64,000 nt of DNA from Schaalia sp. Marseille-Q2122 (GCF_903645355.1 NZ_CAHJXR010000006.1:62001-126000); one strand, 5' to 3'. Shown: positions 1 to 8,152, counted from the stretch's first letter. Notes: generated by a model not told the origin, from the letters alone. Numbers and translations: made by a program.

Positions 1-54
1 GATCGCGAGGGCGCTGAGTGTGGCGGCGGAGATTCGTGCAGGATGCTGAGTCAT
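1..54 (-). CDS. N-terminal 18 codons of an unidentified gene running off the left edge
   Basis: An ATG at 54-52 on the minus strand opens a frame that reads MTQHPARISAATLSALAI up to the window edge without a stop. A weak GTGAG sits upstream. The hydrophobic run after residue 9 would fit the first membrane segment of a transporter or a signal peptide, but 18 residues are too few to name a family. A TetR-type palindrome lies about 20 bases upstream of the start, which would suit a regulated efflux or surface gene. Function unknown. Confidence 0.4.
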   Translation of the reverse strand, partial: MTQHPARISAATLSALAI

Positions 55-74
55 GGGATTCTCACTTGTGTTAC

Positions 75-93
75 TGAACGGGACATTCGTTCA
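75..93. promoter_or_regulatory. TetR-type operator palindrome TGAACG-N7-CGTTCA
   Basis: Positions 75-80 (TGAACG) and 88-93 (CGTTCA) form a perfect inverted repeat with a 7-base spacer. It lies 21 bases before the start codon of the partial left-edge gene. Spaced 6-bp palindromes of this composition are common TetR-family operators. The regulator is not in the window. Confidence 0.4.
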
Positions 94-320
94 ATGACCG
101 TAGTCCGATGCTCAGAAGAGACACAAACCGCAGTTGAGAAGCCTCTCCTTAGGCTCACCTACTGAAAACTGCTGAAATTACACGGAAAACTTTCAGGATC
201 TTGCTCGACAACCCCTCCAAAGTGAAGCATCTTTGTGACGAAGTAGATACACACCTGTCTTCAGGCCGAACACCCACCCCAGGCCAAAAAGTCCCAAGCG
301 CTCCACCCGTGACAAAACGT

Positions 321-352
321 TGTAGCCCCAGGCCAGAAGGCCTGGGGCTACA
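321..352 (-). terminator. Hairpin terminator of lsr2
   Basis: Fourteen perfectly paired bases (321-334 with 339-352) enclose the loop AGAA, 19 bases downstream of the lsr2 stop. The T-tract on the lsr2 strand is short (GTTTTG). Confidence 0.75.
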
Positions 353-370
353 CGTCTTACGCTGGAAAAC

Positions 371-712
371 TCAGCAGGTCGCCGGATTCTCCTGGTAGTA
401 ACGCTCAATAATCTCGGTCGAAATGCGACCACGATCAGAAACGGTAATACCCTTGCCACGCGCCCATTCACGAATGGCGGAGGTGTCATGGGCGGAAGTC
501 GAGCGCGAGGAGGAGCGTCGCTGCTGACGGGCAGCCCGACCAGTCACGCGACGCGCGGCGGACATCCACTTTGCAAGTGCTTCATCCATCTCAGCAATAT
601 GCTTCTCGCTGAGATCAATCTCGTAGCACACGCCCTTGTAAGCGAATTCCACGGTGTCGACGGCTTCGGTTTGATCAAGATCGTCGATCAAAAGAACCTG
701 TGTCTTTTTCAT
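371..712 (-). CDS. lsr2: Lsr2-family nucleoid-associated protein
   Basis: A 113-residue protein with the Lsr2 layout. An N-terminal dimerisation part (residues about 1-60) starts MKKTQVLLIDDLD and contains YKGVCYEIDLSEKH. A basic linker follows (RAARQQRRSSSRS), then a C-terminal DNA-binding part (IREWARGKGITVSDRGRIS, near the end). The RGR core is an AT-hook-like element that reads the minor groove of AT-rich DNA. Lsr2 is the actinobacterial xenogeneic silencer, functionally like H-NS. The start at 712 is chosen over the ATG at 784 because AGGAAGG lies just upstream and because the family begins this way. The gene stands alone with its own terminator. Three large surface-protein genes in this window have AT-richer leaders and are plausible targets; that link is inference. 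Confidence 0.93.
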   Translation of the reverse strand: MKKTQVLLIDDLDQTEAVDTVEFAYKGVCYEIDLSEKHIAEMDEALAKWMSAARRVTGRAARQQRRSSSRSTSAHDTSAIREWARGKGITVSDRGRISTEIIERYYQENPATC

Positions 713-764
713 TTTAAAGTAACCTTCCTGTCTGTTCAACAGAAACGGTGAATCGGCCTTACAT

Positions 765-795
765 ATCATAACAGTTAGACGCATTTAGAAATCAA
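765..795 (-). promoter_or_regulatory. Possible sigma-70-type promoter of lsr2
   Basis: On the minus strand TTGATT (795-790) and TATGAT (770-765) resemble -35 and -10 boxes, about 55 bases before the lsr2 start. The 19-base spacer is longer than ideal, so this is only a candidate. Confidence 0.3.
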
Positions 796-961
796 ATCGA
801 GAGATACTCAATGCGCACACTTGCAGGAATCCGATAGCAACAATTGCACATCCGCATTGGCTCCCACTTCCGCCCGGGAGGTAGCATGTCAGCAGTTCAT
901 TCAACACTACCCTTGAGCTAAACCACCCCACACAACCCTCCACTGACCCGCTAGGACTGGC

Positions 962-1408
962 ATGAGCATCGAAATCGCACGCACCGCTAACGCCGAACTT
1001 GTCTCCGCCATGGAACGCCTCATCCCCCAGCTTTCGCGCAGTTCAGCACCCCTTGACACCAGCGGCTGCGAGCGCCTTCTTACTCAGCCCGGCGTCACTC
1101 TTTTCCTTTTTCGCCCCGACACTCCCAACGGCGACGAAGAGCAACCAATTCTTGGCATGCTGTCATTAGTCACTTTCGAGATTCCCACCGGTATCCGCGC
1201 CTGGATTGAGGACGTCGTTGTCGACAATGAAGCTCGCGGACAGGGCGCCGGTCAGGCCCTTGTGGAGGCCGCCATTGCTCACGCCAAAGAACTAGGTGCT
1301 CGCACCGTAGACCTCACTTCCCGCCCCTCTCGAGAAGCAGCTAATCGCCTCTACCAGCGTTGTGGTTTTCTTCTGCGTGATACCAACGTTTACCGGTTTA
1401 ATGGATGA
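962..1408 (+). CDS. GNAT-family N-acetyltransferase
   Basis: 148 residues, a single GNAT fold. The acetyl-CoA pyrophosphate loop is visible as RGQGAG at residues 92-97, straight after the beta-4 strand WIEDVVVDNEA. The later AANRLYQRCGF matches GNAT motif B, with a tyrosine usually placed near the CoA thiol. Such proteins transfer an acetyl group from acetyl-CoA to an amine on a small molecule or protein; the substrate cannot be read from sequence. AGGA lies about 10 bases before the ATG. The gene is monocistronic between lsr2 and the broken sortase. Confidence 0.85.
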   Translation: MSIEIARTANAELVSAMERLIPQLSRSSAPLDTSGCERLLTQPGVTLFLFRPDTPNGDEEQPILGMLSLVTFEIPTGIRAWIEDVVVDNEARGQGAGQALVEAAIAHAKELGARTVDLTSRPSREAANRLYQRCGFLLRDTNVYRFNG

Positions 1409-1529
1409 CCCAGGTACGCACATCCAGAACTCTTCATTAAAATCCGACACTTCCCCAAAAAATAGGCGCCCAAATTCCCCGTAATTCTCATAGAGACTTT
1501 CACAAAGTGTCGGACATTTGCGGTATGCC

Positions 1530-1554
1530 GATTCTTCGATAGATCCGAAGAATC
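1530..1554 (-). terminator. Hairpin downstream of the sortase remnant
   Basis: GATTCTTCG (1530-1538) pairs with CGAAGAATC (1546-1554) around a 7-base loop, 26 bases past the sortase stop. A longer-range repeat, TCCGACACTT at 1443-1452 and AAGTGTCGGA at 1505-1514, also lies here. Confidence 0.5.
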
Positions 1555-1579
1555 AGCGCGTCAGCCTCTGATTGAGCGG

Positions 1580-2287
1580 TCAATTTTTCACGCCACGAAC
1601 ATGCTTGCGGAGGTGCTGAGGAGCCATGCGCACGCCCTCGTCCTGCTGCGCAGCGCCCCCTCCTTGTGCCTGTAGCGAGGCAGCGGATAGACGGTTTTCT
1701 CGACACTGTCGGCGATAGAACACCCAGGCATGCAGGGCGTTTGCTGCAGCCAGGAGAATGAAGAAGAGCGCCCAGATCGCCCACCACGGGAAGCGCGGCA
1801 GCTGGGATTCATCCTGTGATTGCTCAACATCCTTCACCGGAGTGGGGGTGACTCGTTCACCGGTGACAAGAATACGGTGGGAGTTAATCCCCAAAGGCGT
1901 GCAGGTCACCAGTGAGGCAATATCTTTTTCTGCGACCGCACGAAGGCTTTGGTTTTCTTCAGGTTGAACAACTTCCTTTTTGTAGACCCTATAGGTCAGC
2001 ACCTCCCCAAAGATTTCCACAGTGAAGGTGTGACCCTTTTCCAGCTGATCCAGATCGGTAAACAGTCGCGATTGGGCCAGCCCACGATGAGCGGTCAACA
2101 CCGTGTGCGTGCCAACTCCCCCCACGGGCAAGGAAGTGCCCTGAAGGTGCCCAACCCCGCGACTGAGCACGGTTTCACTGGTGCCGTGGTAGATAGGCAG
2201 GTCAACGTCGATGGAGGGGATGCGGACGCGCCCCATAAGGCCTTCGTAATCTGCATTCAGCAGCTCTTCATACGGCCAGAGATTGTC
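1580..2287 (-). pseudogene. Class C (pilin-polymerising) sortase, N-terminus lost to an insertion sequence
   Basis: The frame reads DNLWPYEELLNADYEGLMG and on into a typical class C sortase. Counted from the internal ATG at 2236, the catalytic His50 lies in LTAHRGL, Cys112 in LVTCTPLG and Arg121 in SHRILV. A membrane segment at about 148-173 and a basic tail follow, as in pilus-assembly sortases, which link pilin subunits through LPxTG signals. The N-terminal membrane anchor and lid, normally some 60-100 residues, are missing. The reading frame runs into the inverted repeat of an insertion sequence at 2288 and meets a stop there. No pilin gene is nearby. The catalytic core could be translated from 2236 (218 residues) but would lack a membrane anchor at the N-terminus, so I treat it as a broken gene. 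Confidence 0.85.
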
Positions 2288-3731
2288 GGCTCTTCACAGA
2301 TGAGGGTGTGGGCGTGGGTGTGGTTTGACTGTTGTGGGCGTGGTTGGGGTGGGTAGGGGTCGAGGTCCCCTGATGATGGAAGGCGACTAAAACCCCACTA
2401 CAGAAGACCCCGACATGGTTGACGTTACCCTCTTGCCTGCTTCTCTTGCTACTTTCCTTGGTCTAGAGCCCTTGGGAGTGGAAACAACCGGCTTGTCCCT
2501 GACTGCGGCCAAGGCAGTGGTCTATTGCCGGGTCCTGCCCCAGGAAGGGGAAGGGTTTTGTTCCTCGTGTGGAGGCCAGGGCCAACGCGCCGGTAGCGTG
2601 ACTCGTAGCCTGGTACACCTGCTCTTGGGACAACGCCCCACCCATCTGACGGTGCGCGTCCCACGCTGGAAGTGCGCTTGGCGCAGGCGAGTGTGGCGCG
2701 CTGATCTAGCCCGGTTGGCCAAGAGCCGGGCGAAGTTGACCCATCACGCAGTGCATTGGGCCCTGACCGGGTTAGCGGTTGACCAAATGTCCATCTCCCG
2801 CACGGCCAGGATTCTGGGCGCGGCGTGGAACACGGTCAATGACGCGGTCCTAGAGGCCGCAAAGGCCCATCTGTTTACTGATCCGCAACGTTTCGCCGGT
2901 GTAGAAGTCATCGGGGTAGACGAACACGCCTGGCGCCACAAACACGGTTCGCGTTTCGTTACCGTCATCATCGACCTGACCGCGGTGCACCAGGGCAAGG
3001 GCCCAGCCCGGTTACTGGACATGGTTGCAGGGCGCTCCAAACAGGTCCTGGCTACCTGGCTTGAACAACGCTCCCCTCAGTGGCGTGCGGGAGTCAAGGT
3101 AGTAGCAATGGAGGGGTTTAGTGGTTTCAAGACCGCCACCACCAGCCACCTGCCCGGCGCCCAAGCAGTCATGGACCCCTTCGACGTGGTTCAGCTAGCA
3201 GGCCAGGCCCTGGAAGAGTGCCGCCGGCGCGTCCAACACGAAACCCTGGGCAGGCGCGGGCGTAGCGGCGATGAACTCTACGCAGCTAGACCCACCCTGC
3301 TTACCGGCGCTGACTTGTTAACCCAAAGACAAGACGACAAACTCTGCGCCCTGTTCGCCAACCCGCAACATGCCGCTGTAGAGACCACCTGGATGATCTA
3401 CCAGCGCGTGGTGGCAAGCTACCGCGACCAAGATCGCCCAAGGGCCAGAGCCACACTCGCAGACCTGATCGACAAGATCTCAAGTGGGGTACCAGCCGGG
3501 CTAATCGAGATAAAACGTCTGGCAGCCACGCTCAAACGCCGAGCCAGTGACATCCTGGCCTATTTCGACCATCCCAGGACCAGCAACGGCCCCACCGAAG
3601 CAATCAACGGCCACCTAGAACACCTACGCGGCACCGCGCTGGGCTTTCGCAACCTCACCAACTACATCGCCAGAACCCTCCTCCACGCCAGAGGACTCAA
3701 ACACCACCTACACCCTTATCTGTGAAGAGCC
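2288..3731 (+). mobile_element. ISL3-family insertion sequence, about 1.44 kb
   Basis: The element is bounded by 21-bp terminal inverted repeats, 2288-2308 and 3711-3731, which match at 20 of 21 positions and begin GGCTCTTCACAGAT. It holds one transposase gene. ISL3 elements normally leave an 8-bp target duplication. Here the flanks read agattgtc (2280-2287) and cctttaaa (3732-3739), which do not match. This suggests a deletion or recombination at one end after insertion. The left end cuts the class C sortase; the missing part of that sortase is not present at the right flank. Confidence 0.9.
2415..3725 (+). CDS. ISL3-family transposase (DDE type)
   Basis: 436 residues, close to full length for ISL3 transposases, filling the insertion sequence to within 6 bases of its right end. 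An N-terminal zinc-finger region starts with CSSC at residues 49-52. The second pair expected near residue 87 reads Cys87-Ala-Trp-Arg90, so one zinc ligand seems to be replaced by arginine (codon CGC at 2682-2684). A helix-turn-helix follows at about 120-145. The catalytic domain shows D169 in VIGVDEHAW, an aspartate near 253-256 in MDPFDVVQ and a glutamate near 395 in GPTEAINGHLEHLRG. The reading frame is intact. Confidence 0.93.
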   Translation: MVDVTLLPASLATFLGLEPLGVETTGLSLTAAKAVVYCRVLPQEGEGFCSSCGGQGQRAGSVTRSLVHLLLGQRPTHLTVRVPRWKCAWRRRVWRADLARLAKSRAKLTHHAVHWALTGLAVDQMSISRTARILGAAWNTVNDAVLEAAKAHLFTDPQRFAGVEVIGVDEHAWRHKHGSRFVTVIIDLTAVHQGKGPARLLDMVAGRSKQVLATWLEQRSPQWRAGVKVVAMEGFSGFKTATTSHLPGAQAVMDPFDVVQLAGQALEECRRRVQHETLGRRGRSGDELYAARPTLLTGADLLTQRQDDKLCALFANPQHAAVETTWMIYQRVVASYRDQDRPRARATLADLIDKISSGVPAGLIEIKRLAATLKRRASDILAYFDHPRTSNGPTEAINGHLEHLRGTALGFRNLTNYIARTLLHARGLKHHLHPYL

Positions 3732-3836
3732 CCTTTAAACACTGACCACTCTCACTAGCAATCACCGTCTTGCCAGGCTCGCGTCGGCTACCCGCACGAA
3801 CATAACCGCTTCTGGCCTGCGAAAATAACAATTCGA

Positions 3837-3861
3837 CCTCTCTTCGGAACCCAAAGAGAGG
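3837..3861. terminator. Weak hairpin between the insertion sequence and the aldo/keto reductase
   Basis: CCTCTCTT (3837-3844) pairs with AAGAGAGG (3854-3861). It lies 41 bases past the stop of the leftward aldo/keto reductase gene and could terminate it. Confidence 0.45.
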
Positions 3862-3901
3862 CTTGTCACCTTGACAACTCCGTCAAGACCCACACGACCA
3901 G

Positions 3902-4756
3902 CTAAAACTCCTCATAATGAGCCGGATCCTGCCCCTTCATCCGCCCATCAACACGCCCCAAAGCCGTCATCGCCTCCAGCTCAGCCTCACTCAGACGACA
4001 CTCCACCGCCATCAGATTCTCCCGCTGACGCTCAGCACTCGCCGACTTCGGCAACGGAATACTCCCCCGCTGCACATGCCACGCCAACACCGCCTGCACC
4101 GGCGTCACCCCATGCGCACGAGCAACCTCACGGACAACGCCCTCGTCAGTCGACCCATTATTACGACCCAACGGACTCCACGACTGAGTACGCACCCCCA
4201 ACTCCTCATGCACACGCAAAGCCTCAACCTGCGGAAAATACGGATGCAACTCAATCTGATTCAACGACGGCAACACACCCACCTCATCACGCAGACGCAA
4301 CAAATGCTCCGGCAAGAAATTCGACACACCCACCGAACGAATCAAACCCTGCTTCTGCAAATCCACCAGCGCCTGGAAAGCCTCCACATACAGGCCCACC
4401 CTCGGATTCGGCCAATGAATCAGATACACATCCCAATACTCCAAGCCCGCCCGATACAACGACTCACGCACCGTATCAACCGCCTGATCATACGCATGAC
4501 GCCTACCCGGCAACTTCGAAGCGAGCACCAACTCCTCACGCCGAACCCCGCAACGACGCTCAGCCTCGCGCACCGCCTGACCCAAAGCGCCCTCATTCTC
4601 ATAATTAAACGCCGAATCAAGAAAGCGATAACCCTGCTCAATCGCACTCACCATCGCCGCGACACCCGCAACGCCATTCAACCTGTACGTCCCCAGCGCC
4701 ATCGCCGGAACACTCACGCCATCATTCAAGGTGTACTGCGGGACATTCACACTCAT
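3902..4756 (-). CDS. Aldo/keto reductase (AKR superfamily)
   Basis: 284 residues forming one AKR barrel. The NADPH-dependent catalytic tetrad is visible: Asp in YRFLDSAF, Tyr in NYENE, Lys in VLASKLPG and His in VYLIHWPNP. GVSNF and the C-terminal IPLPKSASAERQREN match the NADPH phosphate-binding segment. Such enzymes reduce aldehydes and ketones in the cytosol; the physiological substrate is not deducible. The start at 4756 (MSVNVPQYTL) is preferred to the upstream ATG at 4804, because the extra 16 residues do not resemble the family. The gene is divergent from the aminopeptidase gene, with a 59-base shared promoter gap. Confidence 0.92.
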   Translation of the reverse strand: MSVNVPQYTLNDGVSVPAMALGTYRLNGVAGVAAMVSAIEQGYRFLDSAFNYENEGALGQAVREAERRCGVRREELVLASKLPGRRHAYDQAVDTVRESLYRAGLEYWDVYLIHWPNPRVGLYVEAFQALVDLQKQGLIRSVGVSNFLPEHLLRLRDEVGVLPSLNQIELHPYFPQVEALRVHEELGVRTQSWSPLGRNNGSTDEGVVREVARAHGVTPVQAVLAWHVQRGSIPLPKSASAERQRENLMAVECRLSEAELEAMTALGRVDGRMKGQDPAHYEEF

Positions 4757-4815
4757 GTGTCGAGCATAACCCCCACCCCAAACTCCCGCCCGATTTTCAG
4801 GCATAGGATTGAACC

Positions 4816-6117
4816 ATGACTTTCTCCTTCGACCCCACCACCGCCAACGCCCTCGACTACACCCACTTCCTCAACGACTGCCCCTCCTCCTACCACGCCG
4901 CACACGTCGTCGCCGGACGCCTCGTCGACGCCGGTTTCACCATGCAGGACGAAACCCAACCATGGGACGCCACCCCCGGCGGGCACGTCATGATTCGCGA
5001 AGGCGCCGCCATCGCCTGGGTCGTACCCCAACAACTGGCGGACACCGCCGCCTTCCGCATCGTCGGAGCACACACCGACTCCCCCACCTTCACCCTCAAA
5101 CCCAACGCCTCCACACAAACCGCCGACGGATGGAACCAATTCGGCGTCGAAATCTACGGCGGCATGCTCATCAACTCCTGGCTCGACCGCGAGCTCGCCC
5201 TCGCCGGACGCGTCATCACCCACGACGGACGCGAACTCCTCGTACGCACCGGGGCGCTCGCCCGCATCCCACAACTCGCCATCCACCTCGACCGCAGCGT
5301 CAACAGTGAGGGGCTGAGCCTCAAACGCCAACAGCACATGCACCCCATCTGGGCAGTCGACACCCCAGGGGCTGACATCCTCGACATCATCGCCCGCGAC
5401 GCCGGGCTCGACTCAGCCGAAGAAATCGCCTCCTACGACATCGTCACCATCCCCCAACAAGGCGCCGGATTCTTCGGAGTCAACGGCGAATTCATCGCCT
5501 CAGGACGCCAAGACAACCTCTCCTCCGTACACGCCGGCCTCGTCGCACTCGAAAAGGTCGCCGCTGAAGGGGTGCCCGCCGACGGCGACATCCTCGTCTT
5601 CGCCTGCTTCGACCACGAAGAAATCGGATCGAATTCCCGCACCGGCGCTGCGGGTCCCCTGCTCAGCGACGTACTTACTCGCACCGCGCACGCCCTGGGG
5701 CGCGACGCCGAAGACCTGGCACGCATGATCGCCGCATCCTTCTGCGTCTCGGCCGACGCCGCACACTCCGTGCACCCCAACTACGCCGAACGCCACGACC
5801 CCGACACCCGCCCCATGATGGGACGCGGCCCCGTCGTCAAAATCAACGCCAACCAGTCCTACGCCACCGACGCCACCGGCATCGCCCGATGGAAGCAGGT
5901 ATGCGCGGCCGCAGGAGTGCCCGTGCAAGAATTCGTGTCCAATAACGACATGCCCTGCGGCTCCACCATCGGCCCCATCACCGCCACCCGCCTAGGCATC
6001 CGCACCGTCGATATTGGCGTGCCACTACTGTCCATGCACTCGGCCCGCGAAATGGCCCATGTCGACGACCAATTCGCGCTGACAACCGCGCTGGCAGAGT
6101 ACTGGGCACAAAGCTGA
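4816..6117 (+). CDS. apeB: M18-family aspartyl aminopeptidase
   Basis: 433 residues, normal length for M18 enzymes. These are dodecameric cytosolic dizinc exopeptidases that remove N-terminal (often acidic) residues. Metal ligands are recognisable in GAHTDSP (His-x-Asp), in FDHEEIGS (the Glu pair that supplies the catalytic base and a ligand), in SADAAHSVHPNY, and in the C-terminal MHSAREMAHVDD. KINANQSYATD and SNNDMPCGSTIGP are typical of the family. The gene stands alone. It is followed by a repeat-rich noncoding stretch, so no operon is suggested. Confidence 0.95.
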   Translation: MTFSFDPTTANALDYTHFLNDCPSSYHAAHVVAGRLVDAGFTMQDETQPWDATPGGHVMIREGAAIAWVVPQQLADTAAFRIVGAHTDSPTFTLKPNASTQTADGWNQFGVEIYGGMLINSWLDRELALAGRVITHDGRELLVRTGALARIPQLAIHLDRSVNSEGLSLKRQQHMHPIWAVDTPGADILDIIARDAGLDSAEEIASYDIVTIPQQGAGFFGVNGEFIASGRQDNLSSVHAGLVALEKVAAEGVPADGDILVFACFDHEEIGSNSRTGAAGPLLSDVLTRTAHALGRDAEDLARMIAASFCVSADAAHSVHPNYAERHDPDTRPMMGRGPVVKINANQSYATDATGIARWKQVCAAAGVPVQEFVSNNDMPCGSTIGPITATRLGIRTVDIGVPLLSMHSAREMAHVDDQFALTTALAEYWAQS

Positions 6118-6211
6118 GGGTTTGCCCGGGGGCGCTGTGGGGGTGTTTCAGCGCCTTGGGTATGGATTAGCGCTGTGGGTTTGGCTCGGCGCCTTCCCTT
6201 GGCCTGGTGTC

Positions 6212-6455
6212 GGTATGCTCCAGCGCTTTCGGTACAGCTCAGCGCCTTCCCGGGGCCTGCTGTCGGTATGCTCCAGCGCTTTCGGTACAGCTCAGCGCCT
6301 TCCCTTGGCCTGGTGTCGGTATGCTCCAGCGCTTTCGGTACAGCTCAGTGCCTTCCCGGGGCCTGCTGTCGGTATGCTCCAGCGCCTTCGGTACAGCTCA
6401 GTGCCTTCCCGGGGCCTGGTGTCGGTATGCTCCAGCGCTTTCGGTACAGCTCAGT
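6212..6455. repeat. 53-bp tandem repeat array, about 4.6 copies
   Basis: GGTATGCTCCAGCG recurs at 6212, 6265, 6318, 6371 and 6424, giving an exact 53-base period. The rest of each unit alternates between two slightly different segments (cttggcctggtg and cggggcctgctg). The period is not a multiple of three, so the array is not a coding repeat. There are no unique spacers. Confidence 0.95.
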
Positions 6456-6493
6456 GCCTTTGGTACGCGGCACACCCCGTACCAATGGCGCCC
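6452..6493. repeat. Hairpin repeat copy 1 (19-nt arms, loop CACA)
   Basis: Arms at 6452-6470 and 6475-6493, imperfectly paired, with the shared core TTTGGTACG/CGTACCAA. It closes the 53-bp tandem array and is followed by the tail cgtaccaatagcaac. Confidence 0.75.
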
Positions 6494-6593
6494 ACACGTA
6501 CCAATAGCAACAAAACCTACCAATACCAGCAGGGACTGCTGGCATTGGTACGCTTCATCGCCTCATGCAGCCGCTGGGACTGGGGGGAGATGT

Positions 6594-6659
6594 TGGCGCA
6601 TCGGTATGCCTCAGCGCCTTCCTGAGGAGTGGTATCGGTACACTTCAGCGCCTTGGGTA
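6594..6659. repeat. 66-bp direct repeat, left copy
   Basis: Matches 8153-8218 at 63 of 66 positions and in the same orientation. The two copies bracket the toxin-antitoxin remnant. Confidence 0.9.
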
Positions 6660-6730
6660 CGGGGCACACCCCGCACCAAAGGTGCTGAAACCTACCAATC
6701 GCAACAAGACCGACCCATTGCAGCGAAGCA
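6646..6730. repeat. Hairpin repeat copy 2 with conserved tail
   Basis: Arms 6646-6664 and 6669-6687 around CACA, with two or three mismatches. The tail at 6688-6730 (starting aaacctaccaatcgcaacaa) matches the tail of copy 3 at 8338-8380 almost base for base. Confidence 0.85.
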
Positions 6731-6857
6731 ATCCGACCAGGGTTCGGAGCAAAAGAATGCCACTTTCCAGTCCTTCCAGCGGCAGGAAAGCGGTAACGTC
6801 GAAACCATCAAGACCAGTTCGGCCTGCTTCATGCCCTGGGCAGATCGGCATCTTGTA

Positions 6858-7437
6858 TCAGCGGCGTCTTTCGCCATTAACCGACAAAGTCGCAACCACG
6901 CGGGCAAAATCTCCCGCGCCTGCGTGCTTCAATCGCTCCGCAAGGGAGTAGTTTCCCTCACGAGAAACGCGATACTCCTCCATTTGGGCATAGACACTCT
7001 GAACTATTTCAGGCTGGGATTGCCACACGAGCATCAGAAACTCGTCCGGCGTATAGATCTCATATGGAAGTTCGTCAGGGTCACGACCTGTGCCGATAAA
7101 GTCGGCAACATTTGAAGTCAATAAAATGTCGGCGCCACCGGCTACAGCGGCACCGTGGACATGGGCGTCTCCCGGATCAGGCTGCCCTGGTGGGCATTCG
7201 TAGTCTCGGATTCTTCCCTCGGGAAAGATCTCCCTCACCTTTTCTACGATGTCCGCAACGTAGCCCCCCGGCACATCAGGATAACGTTTTCTGAAGTTAC
7301 GAACTGGTCTCAGCAAGAATATCTTCAGTCCACAAGACGTCATAAAGGGGGCCCGTTCCACTGGCTAGCGCCAACAGGAACACCCAGTCTCTCAATGTCC
7401 GAGAGTAGAGAACATTCGCGTCAACTAGGACCCTCAT
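6858..7437 (-). pseudogene. PIN-domain toxin (VapC-like) broken by a one-base frameshift
   Basis: The start at 7437 gives MRVLVDANVLYSRTLRDWVF, a clean PIN N-terminus with the first metal-binding Asp (D6). This frame runs into TAA at 7299-7297 after ...WTEDILAETSS. The rest continues one frame away as VRNFRKRYPDVPGGYVADI and includes the later acidic residues in GDAHVHG and SNVADF. Removing one base near 7300-7308 would join both parts into about 192 residues. PIN toxins are Mg-dependent RNases neutralised by a partner. The partner gene lies 26 bases upstream and is intact. The break is either true inactivation or a sequencing indel. Confidence 0.85.
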
Positions 7438-7463
7438 TCTCACAGCCTGCCACCCAGTTTCGT

Positions 7464-7925
7464 CTACCTGAAATCTCCATGTTCGTTAGCGAGATCCATC
7501 ATCTCAAATACGGCTCGCTGCTGGGCTTCAATTCGTTCGCGACGCAATGCCAGAACATCCTGAGTCGCAAGGCGATGGTGTGTTCCAACCATATGAGCCT
7601 TGATTCTTCCGGCTTTGATCATCTTCATCAGGGTGGGACGAGAGACATTCAGCATCTTGGCAGCCGCGCTCGTCGTGAGTTCCTCGGGCATTACCCCAAC
7701 AGAAAATGCACCCCCCTCACGCACCGCGCGAAGGGCAGCAAGAACAATAGGAACCAACTCACGGGGAAGCTCAACCTCCCGGCCACTCCCGTCATGCAGT
7801 CGAAGGCTCACCTCTGGAGTGTTGCCTCGAATGAAGAAACATTCATCGATGTTTCGCGCGAGGATCTGTTCCCTGTCAGTAACGCTAATGCTCTCACTAG
7901 GCGCACTCAACAAAGTCGTTGTCAC
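7464..7925 (-). CDS. Excisionase-type DNA-binding antitoxin paired with the PIN toxin
   Basis: 153 residues. The N-terminal half (SLRLHDGSGREVELPRELVPIVLAALRAV) is a small domain of the type often found in PIN-linked antitoxins. The C-terminal half holds a MerR/excisionase-like winged helix: LTTSAAAKMLNVSRPTLMKM, then IKAGRIKAHMVGTHHRL. The expected roles are to bind the toxin and autoregulate the pair. It lies 26 bases upstream of the PIN gene on the same strand, the usual antitoxin-first order. Unlike its partner it has no visible lesion. Confidence 0.85.
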   Translation of the reverse strand: MTTTLLSAPSESISVTDREQILARNIDECFFIRGNTPEVSLRLHDGSGREVELPRELVPIVLAALRAVREGGAFSVGVMPEELTTSAAAKMLNVSRPTLMKMIKAGRIKAHMVGTHHRLATQDVLALRRERIEAQQRAVFEMMDLANEHGDFR

Positions 7926-8152
7926 GAAACCCCTCCTTCACTCCCATTACCTGTGTTCAACCATTGTGGGTGGCTGCGCCTTTCCCCTCACCAGCCTAAG
8001 TCGTTGCACATATAACTGCAACTGGATGCGCTTGTATCCGAAACCTGCCAGAACTATCGGTGCTGCAAGTAAGAAATGGGGCTGAGGGTAAGGACCAGCA
8101 CCTCGGGTAGGAGCTGGCGCAGGGGGCAGGTGCTGACGCTGGGGGTAGATGC

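Larger units (their letters stand above)
6118..6857. repeat. Noncoding block of degenerate intergenic repeats and hairpins
   Basis: 740 bases without a credible gene. The motif GGTAYGCTYCAGCGCCTT and close variants recur throughout. The block holds a 53-bp tandem array (6212-6455), two 19-4-19 hairpins (6452-6493 and 6646-6687) and the left copy of a 66-bp direct repeat (6594-6659). Apparent open frames arise from the repeats in several frames at once and lack family resemblance. Confidence 0.85.

Noticed and set aside
3871-4819. Rightward frames rich in Pro/His/Thr opposite the first aldo/keto reductase
   Set aside because: The reductase has its complete catalytic tetrad on the other strand; these frames are shadows.
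6212-6455. CRISPR array
   Set aside because: Copies are contiguous with no unique spacers, and no cas gene is in the window.
6122-7115. Overlapping rightward open frames over the repeat block, with recurring SVCSSAFGTAQ-like sequence
   Set aside because: The same peptide appears in all three frames because the 53-bp unit is not a multiple of three; there is no ribosome site and the frames run antisense into the PIN gene.
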